The notes under the pieces: model-generated | What the model was told of the DNA's origin: nothing | What the model saw: the letters and a program-made list of their open reading frames with translations, nothing else | Database searches by the model: none | In this document: piece after piece, positions 37,115 through 48,625 of the stretch | How positions within the stretch are numbered: the first letter of the stretch is position 1 | How the letters are laid out: each line of letters starts with the position of its first letter | Source of the DNA: Echinometra lucunter | Taxonomy: Eukaryota > Echinodermata > Echinoidea > Camarodonta > Echinometridae | Assembly: GCA_029962745.1 (NCBI GenBank) | Contig: CM057171.1 | Span: 17,616,171-17,680,170 of the forward strand | Direction of reading: 5' to 3' | Length of the DNA stretch: 64,000 bases | Translations under genes and position numbers: made by a program

Positions 37115-37265
37115 CACATCTTCTCCATTATCTCTAAAGATGCTGCTTGCCTCTTTGTGAACTCAACATAATGCATGTTGTGTCCAATAAATTTTCCCAT
37201 GATTACTAGTAGTATCTTAAGCTAAGGAGACAAGCTGCACCTTGAGAGATAATGGGGAAAATATG
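37115..37265. mobile_element. ~150-bp foldback element
   Basis: CTTCTCCATTATCTCTAAAG at 37121-37140, continuing ATGCTGCTTGCCTC, is inverted at about 37222-37260 (GGAGACAAGCTGCACCTTGA, then GAGATAATGGGGAAA). The central spacer is about 65 bases. No target duplication was identified. Confidence 0.6.
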
Positions 37266-37813
37266 ACAATTTGTGTACAAAACATAAATTTGGACAGTAG
37301 TCCTAAACCTACCATTTTTAAGCAACATTGCCACTTTGAGGAACACCATAGACAGTAAATTGAGACTTTCATACTTTCATAACTTTCTCATTTCGTGACC
37401 GATTTTGATGGAACATGTTTTAAACTGCTTCTCTCTATCCTCTCTTTTCATTAAAATGGATGTTTCCCCAGTGTTTCATTCTCCTTCAATATATCTCCTT
37501 GGTTGCGCACTCTCTGGTCTGCACAGAACAGCGTGTACACATCAATTACTAGCAACCTTTCAAATCACGGGCCTCCCACCAATATACAGATGGGGTCTCC
37601 CTATAGTCCTGTACAAACTTTGAAACATGTAAACCTCGTATACAATTGGTGTACACTTCACTCGACATGTCTAGCTTTTTTCCACCATCTGGTCCGATGC
37701 TCGCATCCTTGGGAAAGTTTAGACAACATCAATTGGTTTGATTGGGGTTGATATCTGGTATTTTTATTACGATTACATATAGACATCATTCGATCTCTGT
37801 CTGTCCCATTCCC

Positions 37814-37816
<3 letters not shown>

Positions 37817-37861
<45 letters not shown>

Positions 37862-37997
37862 TCTCTCTTCCTCTCTCCCGCTCTCTCTTCGTCTTTCTTT
37901 TTCTACCCCTCCACCTCCCCTCTCTCTCGTCACTCTTTCGTACCACTCTTCTCTCACAAAATATAATCACATCTCCATCACATCTCTATCTTTGTCC

Positions 37998-38069
<72 letters not shown>

Positions 38070-38340
38070 TCTCCCTCCCCTCCTCTTTCATTCCATCTCT
38101 CTTGGTCATCTCTTTCTCTTCAGGCTTAAATCAGTTCTCTCTTATTCATCATCTCCCCCTCCACACTCTTCCTCTTTCTCTTCATCTTTTTCTCTAACTA
38201 TCTTACTCCTCCCACTTCTGTATAATCTTAAACATCCCCGCTCCGCCCCCTCCGGTCTATCCCCTCCACCGTACCCCCTCCCCTATGTCTGTCTCTGTCT
38301 CTCTGTCTCTGGCTCTCTCTCTCTTTATCTCTGTCCTCCT
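37817..38340. repeat. CT microsatellites and pyrimidine-rich DNA
   Basis: CT repeats at 37817-37872 and 38000-38065 sit in a region almost entirely of C and T. Arg/Glu and Ser/Leu frames are translations of it. Confidence 0.95.
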
Positions 38341-38859
38341 CTAGATCATTTTTTGAGAACAAAGCTGGCACGAATCCCAGCCTTCGCCTGTTTCCCTGTC
38401 CCCGAACCAACATACAATAATTATGAACATGGACACATAACCATAGCAGTCTTTTTCCTTAGTTTATGCTTGCACACGGGGCTTTGCTCGGCGTTATTTG
38501 CAACGTTCCACCACCGTCGCAACGTCGAAACGGTGTTAAAGCAACGCTGACATGAAATTCCAACATAGAAAAGAATGGAATGGAGTCAACGAACGAAATA
38601 AACGTTACATGTCACTTGCGGCTATTAGCCTCTAGACATGGAGGTCCATGCTCCGTGCAAGGTCTAATGTAATTTGGTCTAGGTTAAAGGATGAAAGGCA
38701 CTTTGGCAGGCGGTAGTGGCAAGGGTAGTGGTCATGATGGTTGTTTGTTGTAGTATAGTGAGTTAATGACCCGGGTTAATGACCAATACGATGCCAGTAA
38801 TGAGCCTGCAATAAGTAGTAATAATGTAAACTGCAAATTAATGCTGCTGATGCTATAGA

Positions 38860-39062
38860 TTTGTGGTGGTGGTGGTGGTGGTGGTGGTGGTGGTGGAGGT
38901 TGTGAGGGTGGTGAGGGTGTTGGTGATGATAGTGGTGGTGGTGGTAGAGGTTGTGAGGGTGGTGAGGGTGTTGGTGATGATAGTGGTGGTGGCGTTAGAG
39001 GTTGTGAGGGTGGTGAGGGTGTTGGTGATGATAGTGGTGGTGATGGCGGTGTTGGTGGTGGC
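38860..39062. repeat. GTG repeats and a 51-bp minisatellite, three copies
   Basis: GTG triplets (38862-38895) are followed by three units starting GAGGTTGTGAGGGTGGTGAG at 38896, 38947 and 38998, period 51. As 51 is a multiple of three, frames stay open across the array, but they encode only Val/Arg- or Thr-rich repeats. Confidence 0.95.
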
Positions 39063-39179
39063 AATCGTACGTAGATTTGAAGTATGCCCAATCATAATCA
39101 AAGTTATCCATGACCGTCATGGGTGATAATGATGTAGAAATGTCACTTTCAGATGGGACGTCGAAAAAGAGGTAATGAT

Positions 39180-39265
39180 TATGATGGTGGTAGCAGTGGT
39201 GGCGGTGATGGTGATGATGATGATCATCATCATCGTCATGGTGGTGGTGGTGGTGGTGGTGGTGG
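39180..39265. repeat. GTG/GAT triplets with a perfect 22-bp palindrome
   Basis: GATGATGATGA followed by TCATCATCATC at 39213-39234 is self-complementary, where a GAT repeat turns into an ATC repeat. GTG repeats follow (39239-39264). Confidence 0.9.
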
Positions 39266-40554
39266 AGATTATGATAACTGTTGGTGTGACTCCCAGCCCA
39301 GTGATGTCTGGTGGTGTGATGGTGAAACTGTGGTTTGGGTTATGGTGATGTTGCATGGATACTGTCACGTGTTGGTGGTGATTCTTCTTCACATGGAGAA
39401 ACAGACAGCTAACAGTATTTTGTCCAGAGAAGTATCGCTTCAAATCAAGTGCACCTTTAATGCCGCCACACACTCGGGGAGAGGAAGTGTTTGATGAGCT
39501 CTGTACGTTAGCCCCTCCTCCCAGAGGGATCATTGCAACCTGCCAAACCGATTTGGCAGGCGTAGAAGTCGCTCCTTTCTTCTGTCTGGTTCCGAACTGA
39601 TAAGACCAACCCAGCATCGTGGTATGTTGATAGGGATAGGGAGTCAATCTTTAGAGGGAGGGGGGTGCAGGAGGGGTGCAGGACCAGCGGGGAATCCCGT
39701 GAGGGGTACACGACTGCCAGTGGGCCTCCATCCTCAGAGGACCGTGACGGGTGTGCGTTGCCATGGAGATGGTGACCATGGATGTCAGTGGTGGTGGGTG
39801 GTGGCGAGAGATGATGAAACTCGCTTTACACACGATGACGCAATCGTATGACGTTGGTATGCGAAACTGGAGTAGTGGTGATGACACTTGGCAGGGGTTA
39901 AGGGGGGGGGGGGTGGCTTTCCTTGAATAGCATTACGCATCAAGCAGATTTGTATTAAAAGAACATGTTCATAAAGACCAAAATCTCTATTGACTTGTGA
40001 CAGGTATCCCTGTCGTAAGGGGTATTGTTTGGAAGAGTAACATCGTACACCCGTGGTAATTGACCCAACAAATGCACCTGTATCCATGGAGGTCTACCAC
40101 CACCGGTCCATCAAGATTTCCCCCTTTCTAATCATAGCTGAGATCAAAGGAAACATTTATTTACGGAGTCGAGAAGGTAATACTGGGTCGATAGCATCTC
40201 TGCGCTGGCGCCTGCCCACCATGAACTCAATACCCATCGACCTTGCGAGGACGAGGCTGGGCCAGGCCCCTGGGAACGATTTTTTTTTCACAGGGGTGCT
40301 GAGCCCCTGAGCCACAACAGGTTACCGCACCGAAGCAAGCAGCGTTTCAGTATTCGTGGAACATGAAAAGGGGGAGGAGAGGGGGGGGGGGGGCGTAAGA
40401 CTTAGATTTGCCGAGAATTATGCTGCATTCTTGGTCTAATCTAAGTACCCCCTCTCACACAAAACACAAAAATTTATTTTCAAACAATATTGCGGATGTA
40501 GATTTTTATTATTAGAATGGAATATTTAGAGGCTGCGAAGCTCTTTTATGAACC

Positions 40555-41730
40555 ACCCAATTTCAAAATTTTGTGAGCGAGCGAAGCGAGCGAGCCAAAA
40601 TAGCCATTCTTGTTATGAAAGAAGTGTTATTTTGTCATCAACCTAATATATCGGAATGATATGGTTACCTTGCTGCCAAATAAGACTTTATTTTGGCACC
40701 TCACTGGTCCAAGTTTTTGTTGTCCTGCGAAACCACCTTATTTACAAATATTACAAGCGAGCGAAGCGAGTGAGGAAAAATACATTCTTTTCATTGTTTT
40801 GTTTTCCGAAACCATCCTGTCTGTAATTAGCATACGACCGAGTGCAGCGAGCGAGGAATATAGGCAACACTTTTTATAGGTAGAAGTGATAATTCGTCAT
40901 CAAAATACACTATGGGCACATAAGACATCTAAATTCTATTCGGTCACCTCGCTTGCCGAATTCGTTTACTTTCCCAACCATCCGGTATCTAAATATTATG
41001 CGAGCGAGCGCAGTGAGCGAGAAAAAATATATACTCTTTTTAAATGGTAGCAAAGTTAATTTGTCATCAAAATACGCTGTGTGCCTATAAGATATTAGAA
41101 GCGAAGATATATGATTTTATTTTTGCACCTCGCTGGTTCAATAATGTTCACTGTCCCGCGAAACCACCCTGTCTACAAACATTACAAGCGAGCAAAGCGA
41201 GGGAGGAAAAACACATTCCTTCGACAACAGAATTTATTTCGTCATCGAAATGCACTAAAGTCCTACGTTAAGAAATAATTATGTACATTCGGTCTCCTCT
41301 CTTGCCGATTTGTTTTGCTTTCAGAAACCAACCTGCATCTAAATAATCGTACTAGCGAGAGAGGCAAAATATTCACTTTTTATAGGTAGAAGTGATAAGT
41401 CGTCATCAAAATTTATGGTGATTCGACATTTGCTCCTGCGATAATTGTTCCTCTAACCCTATGTCTTTAGAGAAATTAAGACAGGTTTTATGTTTTACTT
41501 AACATGCAGATTTTCTGCGGGAGCAATAATATTGTCGGAGCAAATTAATGTCATGGAACATAAAATATACCATGGGAAAATAAGCTCATAATATTCGGTC
41601 ACCTCGGAAGCCGAATTCGTTTGTTTTCCTATTTCCGTATTTAAATATATAAGTGAGCGCAGCGAGCGAGAAAAAAATATACACTCTTTTTCATAGTAGA
41701 AGACAATTCGTCATCAAAATACTATATAAT
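40555..41730. repeat. Degenerate ~170-bp tandem repeat with GAGCGAGCGAAGCGAGCGAG cores
   Basis: Cores of the GCGAGCGAAGCGAG type lie near 40575, 40757, 40834, 41000, 41187, 41353 and 41652. Each is followed by an A-rich block and GTCATCAAAAT (near 40894, 41067, 41402 and 41712, with close variants near 40633 and 41235). Other shared strings are TTCGGTCACCTCGCT-GCCGA and AAACCACCCTGTCTACAAA. Units differ by many substitutions, so this is an old array. A single related core lies at 48220-48240. Confidence 0.8.
41417..41559. mobile_element. ~143-bp MITE nested in the GAGCGA array (relative of 8545-8758)
   Basis: The ends GGTGATTCGACATTTGCTCC and (complement) GTTCCATGACATTAATTTGC match the TIRs of the 8545-8758 element. 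The interiors share CTAACCCTATGTCTT and AGAGAAATTAAGACAGG. Neighbouring units of the host repeat read GTCATCAAAATACAC without the insert, giving paralogous empty sites. Nearby 8-mers AAAATTTA (41408-41415) and AAAATATA (41562-41569) may be a decayed 8-bp duplication. Confidence 0.75.
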
Positions 41731-42660
41731 CCCGTAACTATTATCTAAATAATATACATTCGACCCTGGCGTGTTTGGAAGCTTTGATTTCAGTTTTCTT
41801 GGAAAATCGAGAATATCCACTTACTATACCTTTCAAGATTTCAAAGCTGAAAAGCGAGAGCAGTGTCATTAAATTTCGAAAGCAAGAATTTAACTTGTAT
41901 CATAACGCCTATTAGCTTCCAACTATTGATAGCCTTTAATGACGGAATGGAGAAATGAATGCCTTTGGAAAGTTTGTTTTCATTTTTTCTTAGAAAAGTC
42001 CAAATAGTCACAATACTTTTCAAGATTGAAAAAGCGAGAGCAGTGTCATTTCAATCATATCTCAAAAGCAAGAATTTAATGTACATCATTACGCCCATTA
42101 TTAATTTCCAAATATCAATAGGGAGAAAAAATACTTAGGAAACTTTGTATCAACTTTTATTGGAAAAGTGGGAAGAGTCACTTACATTACTTTTCAACAT
42201 TTCATAGTTGAAAAGGAAGATGAGGAAATGGTACCTTACAGTTTCAGTGCTTCAGTAAGCAATACCCCAAACTATTTATTGAATTGATACATAATGATTT
42301 TTAAAGGAAACAGTGCGAGAAAATAGTTCAAAGTTAGAAATAATGTCTCGCTCTGAAAGGGGGCTCCCCTGGAGATTTTTCAGAGGACTGTCCAGACGCA
42401 ATTTTTGAACAAATGTTTTGAAAATAATGAGTGAAGGCTAAAACAGTTCAGGACAACAGATTGTGAAGACTTTCCTGAAATCCTTTAAAATACATTGACT
42501 ATTCAAAACTAAAAATCTTCCTCTTGGTCGCTACGCTCCCTCGCATATAATGAAGAACAGGTGAAGAAGGTAATAAGTTAATTTCCAGGTATTATAATAA
42601 TAGTATTGGATATTCAATGGGTGGTGTAAATGTTGTATATTTTGGTTTAAGTTTTTTGTT
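41731..42660. other. Intergenic stretch with imperfect internal duplication
   Basis: GAAAAGCGAGAGCAGTGTCATT occurs in part at 41848 and again near 42029, each followed by AAGCAAGAATTTAA (41880 and 42064). A ~180-bp degenerate tandem unit is therefore present at 41760-42230. No gene is seen. Confidence 0.5.
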
Positions 42661-42791
42661 GTTGTATGGAATATAAAAGTAATTTGTATAATACCTCCAT
42701 TAAAGAGAACTGTTCCTGGGCTACCACCATGAGCGCCCTTGGACGGTGTGTGTGCGTGTGTGTGCGTGTGTGTGAGCTCAGTAAGGATTAC

Positions 42792-43088
42792 AATTATTAT
42801 TATTATTATTATTATCATTATTATTATTATTATCATTTTTATTGTTATCACCATCATCATCATCATCAGTAGTAGTAGTAGCAGTAGCAGTAGCAGTAGC
42901 AGTAGCAGTAGCAGTAGCAGTAGCAGTAGCAGTAGCAGTAGCAGTAGCAGTAGCAGTAGCAGTAGCAGTAGCAGTAGCAGTAGCAGTAGCAGTAGCAGTA
43001 GCAGTAGCAGTAGCAGTAGCAGTAGCAGTAGCAGTAGCAGTAGCAGTAGCAGTAGCAGTAGCAGTAGTAGTAGTAGTAGCAGTAGTAT
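42792..43088. repeat. ATT/ATC repeats passing into a ~215-bp AGTAGC hexanucleotide array
   Basis: ATT triplets (42792-42835) and ATC triplets (42851-42868) lead into AGT and then an almost perfect AGTAGC array of more than 30 units (about 42875-43065), ending AGTAGTAGTAGTAGCAGTAG. Frames give poly-Ser, alternating Val-Ala or poly-Leu and are not genes. Confidence 0.97.
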
Positions 43089-43717
43089 ATCGCGTACCAT
43101 GAAGTAGACCATTGCTTGCTCAGTGCAAATAATGATATTCATCCAACCTTATAGAACTTGAGCTTTCATCGATTGATGATCATGCCAGCTCACCGGACAT
43201 TCGAAACTCTTTTTGTCTGGTCCTGAGGACTCGGTCAATGAAAGGTCAAATCTGGGCTAAAGATTTCCTGGAATTTCATAGATCTGGGTGAGCTCTAGCC
43301 TTCCTTGCTTGTTCGGTGGACTTGTTATATGGTACCATTCCACTTTAATCTACATGTCTTTCCCTGTTTCTTTTCCTTTGTCTTTTTATCTTGCCGAGAG
43401 AACCCTTTCTCGATCCTTTTGACCACATAACGGTCTCAACATGGTCATGTCCCGCCAAACAAAACTTGTAATTCAGGTGTGAATTAAATGGTTCTGTAGT
43501 TGAATATTATAGTCCTGTACGCCATTCGCACTTTACTCTTCAAAAAAGTTGATTAAGTATATAGTTCTTAAATGGCAAATATACATTTTCCTGATTTCTT
43601 TTATTTTCTTTTCTCACTCTCATTTGATTCTCTCCCTATTGTTCCTTTTTTCTGTCCTCGGACTTCGTTATCAGACGACAGCTCATCATAGTTATTGATG
43701 TGAATGACACTGTTGGC

Positions 43718-43755
43718 AGTTTTTCGCGCGCTTTCTCGAGTAGTTTCCCGCCACT
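43718..43755. promoter_or_regulatory. Pair of E2F-consensus octamers
   Basis: TTTCGCGC (43722-43729) and TTTCCCGC (43744-43751) lie 22 bases apart in the same orientation, in otherwise AT-rich DNA. Both fit TTTSSCGC. No adjacent gene start is recognised, so function is unproven. Confidence 0.25.
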
Positions 43756-44324
43756 GTATAAGCGGTAGTTGTCAATTGCGTCAAGTTCCTCAGCTTCCAG
43801 GGCCGCGAAAAAAAAATGCAAAGGATTTAATAAAAGTTAATCTAATCTACTCATTAGCGTCTTTAAGAGGAGAGGAAAAATCTCTTTAAACCCAGTATTT
43901 GCATTAAAAAAAAAAACAATCATTTTGGCCGCAAACCGCAGGACATGCCATATAGGCTATATGCTGTCTAAATAGTCAGTAAATTTTTATTCATTTATGT
44001 TTTTTTGGAAAATTTGTTTGAAATTTCTTCACTCTTTGTTTTTGCTTTTGTTTTTGTTTTGTTTGGCCATTTATTTTTTTCGTACTTAATTTATTACTGA
44101 ACCTGTATTACACTAAACCAAATTGCCATATATAGATCTAGTTCGAGGTCGGCCCACACTGCGCATTTTTTTTTTTTTTTTTTTTTTTTGCGTGCTTGCC
44201 TAACAAAGAAACATTTTGCCAGAAGAAAACCGCACTTCATGGGTACACTTGCAGTATGGATGACACCATGGACGTCAGTCGGAGGGAGGGGGGGGGGGGG
44301 AGGATGGGACTTTTTTTTTTTTTG

Positions 44325-44440
44325 CCTGTCAACAAATTTTTCGGTGTATATCCCCCAAACAAAATATATATATATATTTGTGTGGTTTTTTTTGCCCGTC
44401 AGCAAATTTTTAGTGTAAATCCCTACAGACAAAATGTAAA
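44325..44440. repeat. Short tandem duplication with T-runs
   Basis: TTTTTTTTGCC-GTCA-CAAATTTTT followed by GTGTA-ATCCC occurs at about 44320-44352 and 44388-44422, separated by a TA repeat. A 28-base T-run lies at 44167-44194. Confidence 0.7.
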
Positions 44441-44694
44441 AAAAAAAAAAAAAAATCTAAAAAAGTAGGTATTATATCTGCAGACTTTTTGGGAGAGTGC
44501 CCCCCCCCCCCCGAGAAAAAAGTACAACGGATTAAGACCCATGGATGGCACTGCTAAAATAGAATTATCTCCATTTTCCGTGCGTGTTAACACACGGAAC
44601 TCCGGTTTAACTTAAACTGCGGTCTAAGTATGGTCTAAACCCAGACTAAACCTGCCCTTTAAACTGGAGTTTTAGATAATAACATTCTGAACTC

Positions 44695-44856
44695 TGGGCC
44701 CAGTTGCATAAAACCTACCATTAATGGTGACTCTGCCATCAATGGTAACTATACCATGGTAACATTGCTCAACAGCCAATCTAATTCAAGCTTTCCATGG
44801 AAGTTATCATTGATGGCAAAGTTACCATCAGTGGTAAGTTTTATGCAACGGGGCCC
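44695..44856. mobile_element. 162-bp foldback MITE with GGGCCC-GTTGCATAAAAC ends
   Basis: The left GGGCCCAGTTGCATAAAACC and the complement of the right end GGGCCCCGTTGCATAAAACT match, and pairing continues through TACCATTAATGGT and TGCCATCAATGGTAAC for about 65 bases. It lies inside the 44596-45364 element. Confidence 0.85.
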
Positions 44857-44907
44857 GGGTTTAACTTAAACTTCAGTCTTTTAGATTAGATTGGACTTGT
44901 GGTTTAA

Positions 44908-45296
44908 CCCATTCGTGACAGGAATTATTTAAAGCCTAATATGATCAGCTTTTATTCTTCAAATTGGCAACACCAACTTTATTTTATTGCTACATTTTTC
45001 TTATAAAACGTCATGTATCTGAAATGAATATAAATTGACAGAAATTATAAGTCAAAAAGTTGCCAATTTGCAGGGGAAAATGGTGATTTTAAACTTTCTA
45101 TCACATTGCCAATTTAAGGATTTTAATGCTTAATTTCCTTTTAAAAAATTTCAGCATCAAACAACGAATATTAACGCAACCAAAATGAGTAGAATTTTTT
45201 GCTCTTTCTGCTCATGTATTTGGTATGATTTTTAGGGCTTTGCATCAAAAGATATTAGGCCAAACCACAAAATGTGGACCCTCTGTCACGAATGGG
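44908..45296. mobile_element. 389-bp piggyBac-like MITE flanked by TTAA, copy 1
   Basis: The ends CCCATTCGTGACAG and CTGTCACGAATGGG are perfectly inverted and flanked by TTAA on both sides (44904-44907 and 45297-45300). CCC...GGG ends at a TTAA target are typical of piggyBac elements. A second copy, in opposite orientation, lies at 60534-60940 inside cyclin D intron 2. No transposase is encoded. Confidence 0.85.
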
Positions 45297-45364
45297 TTAA
45301 GTCAGTTTGAATTAAATCTCTGGTTTAACTTAGACTGCAGTGTAAGTTAAACCGGAGTTCAGAA

Positions 45365-46640
45365 TACGGGCCAGAAAACTTCAATACGTATATATATATA
45401 CACGGTCTTGCGCGGAGCTTCTCGATTTTGAAACATGGAGTTATCATCGTTACGATATTGAAGGACACTATTAATGTCTTAATTCCTGTAAACCCATGAA
45501 ACAATACAGCGGGGTTGTAAGTTTGTAACTGATACTGTATATCCTCTCATAATTCTTTTTTTATTGGTAATATCAAATTATACGGGAGGGCCTTTCGAAA
45601 GTTGAAATACTGGTCATTAAACTGAGTTGTAAAAAAAGTGTGTATAAGCTGAATTATTCTGTACGGTTATAGTTATGCTGAGTAGTAAGCATAATTCATG
45701 ACACAGTTCTGGAAACATTACAATCTCTCAAATTAAGACATGTATAAAATATATAGCAAACATTGCGGAAGTAATGGGCACAAATGGGACTATACATGAA
45801 TATAATGTGGAATCAAATTCTAGTCCAAAATTTTAGCTCTGGGTCTAACATTTGTAATATCATTTCGAAAAAAAAAATGATTTTTTCAAGAGAAAACTTT
45901 GACATTCAGCATGAAATTCTTCTATGTGGGGAAGGAACGGGAAAGCTTAGATTTTTGTTTTGTTTTAATGGTTTAGCATTTGCCGATCAATACCCTTAAC
46001 CTGTAAGACGCCTATGGGACAGAATCCACCTGCCCCCCCCCTCCCCTTCCGACACGTGCCCCCCCCCCTCCCCTCCAAGGAGATTGCATAAGAACTTACC
46101 ATGTTATATTGATCGGTTATAGTCATAAGACGAACGAAATTAGTGTACTACTAAAGGGTCGATGGCTGGACCTTGGATTTGTTGGGATATCCGCTCATTT
46201 TTTTCTTTTTCTTTTCTTTTCTTTTCTTTCTTTTTTTCTTACTCGATATGATAATCAGATGACCTTAAAACGTTTCTACTATACTCATTACCGGATAGAG
46301 TGGGAGTATAATGAGCGCACTGATAAACGATGTGCATGTACAGAAACAAAATCAAACGCCTCTCCAAAAGACGGGATATATTTAAATGCAAAATTCTCGG
46401 AAACAATATGCGACCCTGGGCCCACTAATAGCTCTTTTCCGTTTGAAGAAAGAAAGAAAGAAAGAAAGATTAAAAAAAAAAAAAAAATCGGACAAGATCC
46501 GCCATAATCATTTTGCACTGACCAGCTGCGTACAATAAGAACGTGATACGGGTAATCCTGCAAACTAGTATCATTCACGTTATGAGGGGGCGACCCGCGC
46601 CAGAGGCGATTCCAGAAGATGCATCGGCAGTGGCTCAATG
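45365..46640. other. Intergenic stretch, no gene recognised
   Basis: C-runs lie near 46034 and 46062. A 28-base string ending CTCTTTTCCGTTTGA at 46418-46446 recurs near 47522-47550. The 132- and 165-codon frames at 46109-46507 and 46288-46785 overlap on opposite strands, include T/A-run and TA-repeat translation, and match nothing I know. Confidence 0.4.
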
Positions 46641-46662
46641 AGCAATATATATACATGTATAC

Positions 46663-46664
<2 letters not shown>

Positions 46665-46712
<48 letters not shown>
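46665..46712. repeat. TA dinucleotide microsatellite
   Basis: Uninterrupted TA repeat of about 24 units. Confidence 0.95.
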
Positions 46713-46714
<2 letters not shown>

Positions 46715-48393
46715 AAAAATAGTAAGATGAACAAAGTTCGGACGAGATGCAGTGTCAAAATATAAAGTAAAGAAAAGGAGTTCACAACATCATACAGGAT
46801 ACACGCAAAACGAGCAGGATTTTTACTTCATTTCGTTTTATTTTCTTCAGGTGAAGTGAGCCTTTGACATTTTAACATGACGATATATACAAGTTCATGT
46901 ATGACAGACTCAGTAACATAAAATTTGAAAGAGGTAAGATTAATTAGAATGTCTTGTGTTTTATGACAGGATTAGTCCCTAGCTTAAGTAGGAAGTCTTT
47001 TATGTTTAGTCCCCTGAGATTGTTGATCTGTAGAACTTAACACAACACTAGGAGGTGTTCTAAGATTTTTAATGATGTCAAGTAACAATGTTGTTTCCTG
47101 TAATCGTGGGAATGGTAAACAAGGGTGATATTTTGTACATCAGGAAAAGTACACATAACAATAAATTGCTATGAAAGGCCATTTTTCATAGTTCAGATAG
47201 ATAATAGAGAGAAGAAATGGGATGGATAAGTAGATAAGGGGAAGGAAGAAAGAGAAATAATGGATGAGAAAGGGACAGAGAGGGGCAGAGAGAGAGAGAG
47301 AGAGAGAGAGATGAGTTTTAAGTGTACTCAGAGAAGATTTACATGGTATTATGTTTGTAATTTAAATGTCACCATCATTTTCGTTTATTTAATTTTGGGA
47401 GATAAGAAGAAAAGAAAAAAGTTAAAGATGAACAAATTAGTAATGCTATAATATTTCAAAAATTATCAATGAGACATCGATTTAAGGTAAAGTCGAACAT
47501 TGTAAGTATGAAACTGAACTGGGCACACTAATAGCTCTTTTCCGTTTGATATATTTATATATTAAGGGGGGGGGGGGGCTGCGCTATAAATATAAGAGGG
47601 ATTTAGCTCCTGACAAGGGGGCTTCAGAGAAAAGGAATAACAGAATTTTAAAAAGTACAATGGGCTAGATGTTCAAGAAAATTCAATTCAATGACGATGT
47701 TAAAGAGATACAAGCACTAACTGGACAAAAAAAAAAAAAACGTTGGTCGTAGAAATTTAGGGGGCAGTAGCCCCCTCCCCAGAACCACTACCAGTACGCT
47801 AGTGCTAATGGTGGAAGGGGCAGAAATCCTGAAATATTATAAAAAGAAAAAAAAATCGTCATATGTCAATAACATTTTTAAGACTGTATCTGGCAATTAA
47901 ATATTTGAGAATAAAATGACAAATTCGAATGCTTTCAGTTTTTGTTTTTTTCACACGTGAATTGCATTTCAAAGCAGACTTTCGAGATGAAAAAAAAAAA
48001 ACCCGTATTATTATTTTTTTTCGAAATTTGCTGCAGCGGTGACTGTTTTATTTTATTTCATCAGAGATAAAGTTATGGTTGGGGCAGGGTCAGGAATCAG
48101 CTTTAGGCAGTAATGCATTGCGTTTGGTCAAAGATACTCGCAGTAACGAGGTGATGAGTAAATATTTTCAGGGGCTGACGTCTCTTGCCCGAATATTAAC
48201 TGCCCAAGTCTTCATACTTGCGAGCGAGCGAAGCGAGCAATCAAAATTTTCACCCTTTTGAAATGAATATGTAAGTTTTCATGTTCGTAACTTCATTTAA
48301 TCCATTCTTTTATCCATCCTTTTACTTTCTTCCTTATTTTCCTTTTTGGCGTGGAACACTTTGGGGGTTGCAGCCCCCCCCCCCCCCCCTCAG

Positions 48394-48625
48394 TTCGCCA
48401 GATCAGGGAGGTACCTACATACTTGGAGGTACGTATGATATTGACCGAGGAGCATTAATAGTGTCGGATGGACTTTCAACCACAAGAGAAGCAGATGAGC
48501 GTGAGGGGGTATCGTTGGGAGGGATGTTGGGCGGGGGAGGAGGTGATGGACTATTACTTACGCAGTCTGTGACGTCAGAGGATCAGCCTGGTCCCTCGAT
48601 TAATGTGACGAGACAAGTATTACAG
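48394..48625 (+). CDS. Candidate internal exon of an unidentified gene
   Basis: After a long C/T tract ending CTCAG (48393) there is an open, non-repetitive frame of about 77 codons reaching a possible donor, TTACAG|GTGAAT, at 48625/48626. The peptide is acidic and Gly/Ser/Thr-rich: it contains G-G-T-Y-I-L-G-G-T-Y-D near the start, S-D-G-L-S-T-T-R-E-A-D, a G-G-G-G-G run and S-E-D-Q-P-G-P-S near the end. Third positions vary freely, as in coding DNA. The frame stays open to 48706, so the donor is not forced. The family is not recognised, and the poly-C tract is an odd polypyrimidine tract. Confidence 0.3.

Larger units (their letters stand above)
44596..45364. mobile_element. Composite inverted-repeat element hosting two nested MITEs
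   Basis: The outer left arm GGAACTCCGGTTTAACTTAA (from 44596) is inverted at the right (GTAAGTTAAACCGGAGTTC, ending about 45360), with CTGCGGTCTAAG against CTTAGACTGCAG just inside. Related TTTAAACTGGAG and GGGTTTAACTTAAAC strings recur inside, so the outer element is itself built from short repeats. It contains the separately listed MITEs at 44695-44856 and 44908-45296. Confidence 0.7.

Noticed and set aside
39117..39647. 176-codon minus-strand frame
   Set aside because: Much of it is Thr/Ile translated from GTG/GAT repeats; the remainder is unrecognised.
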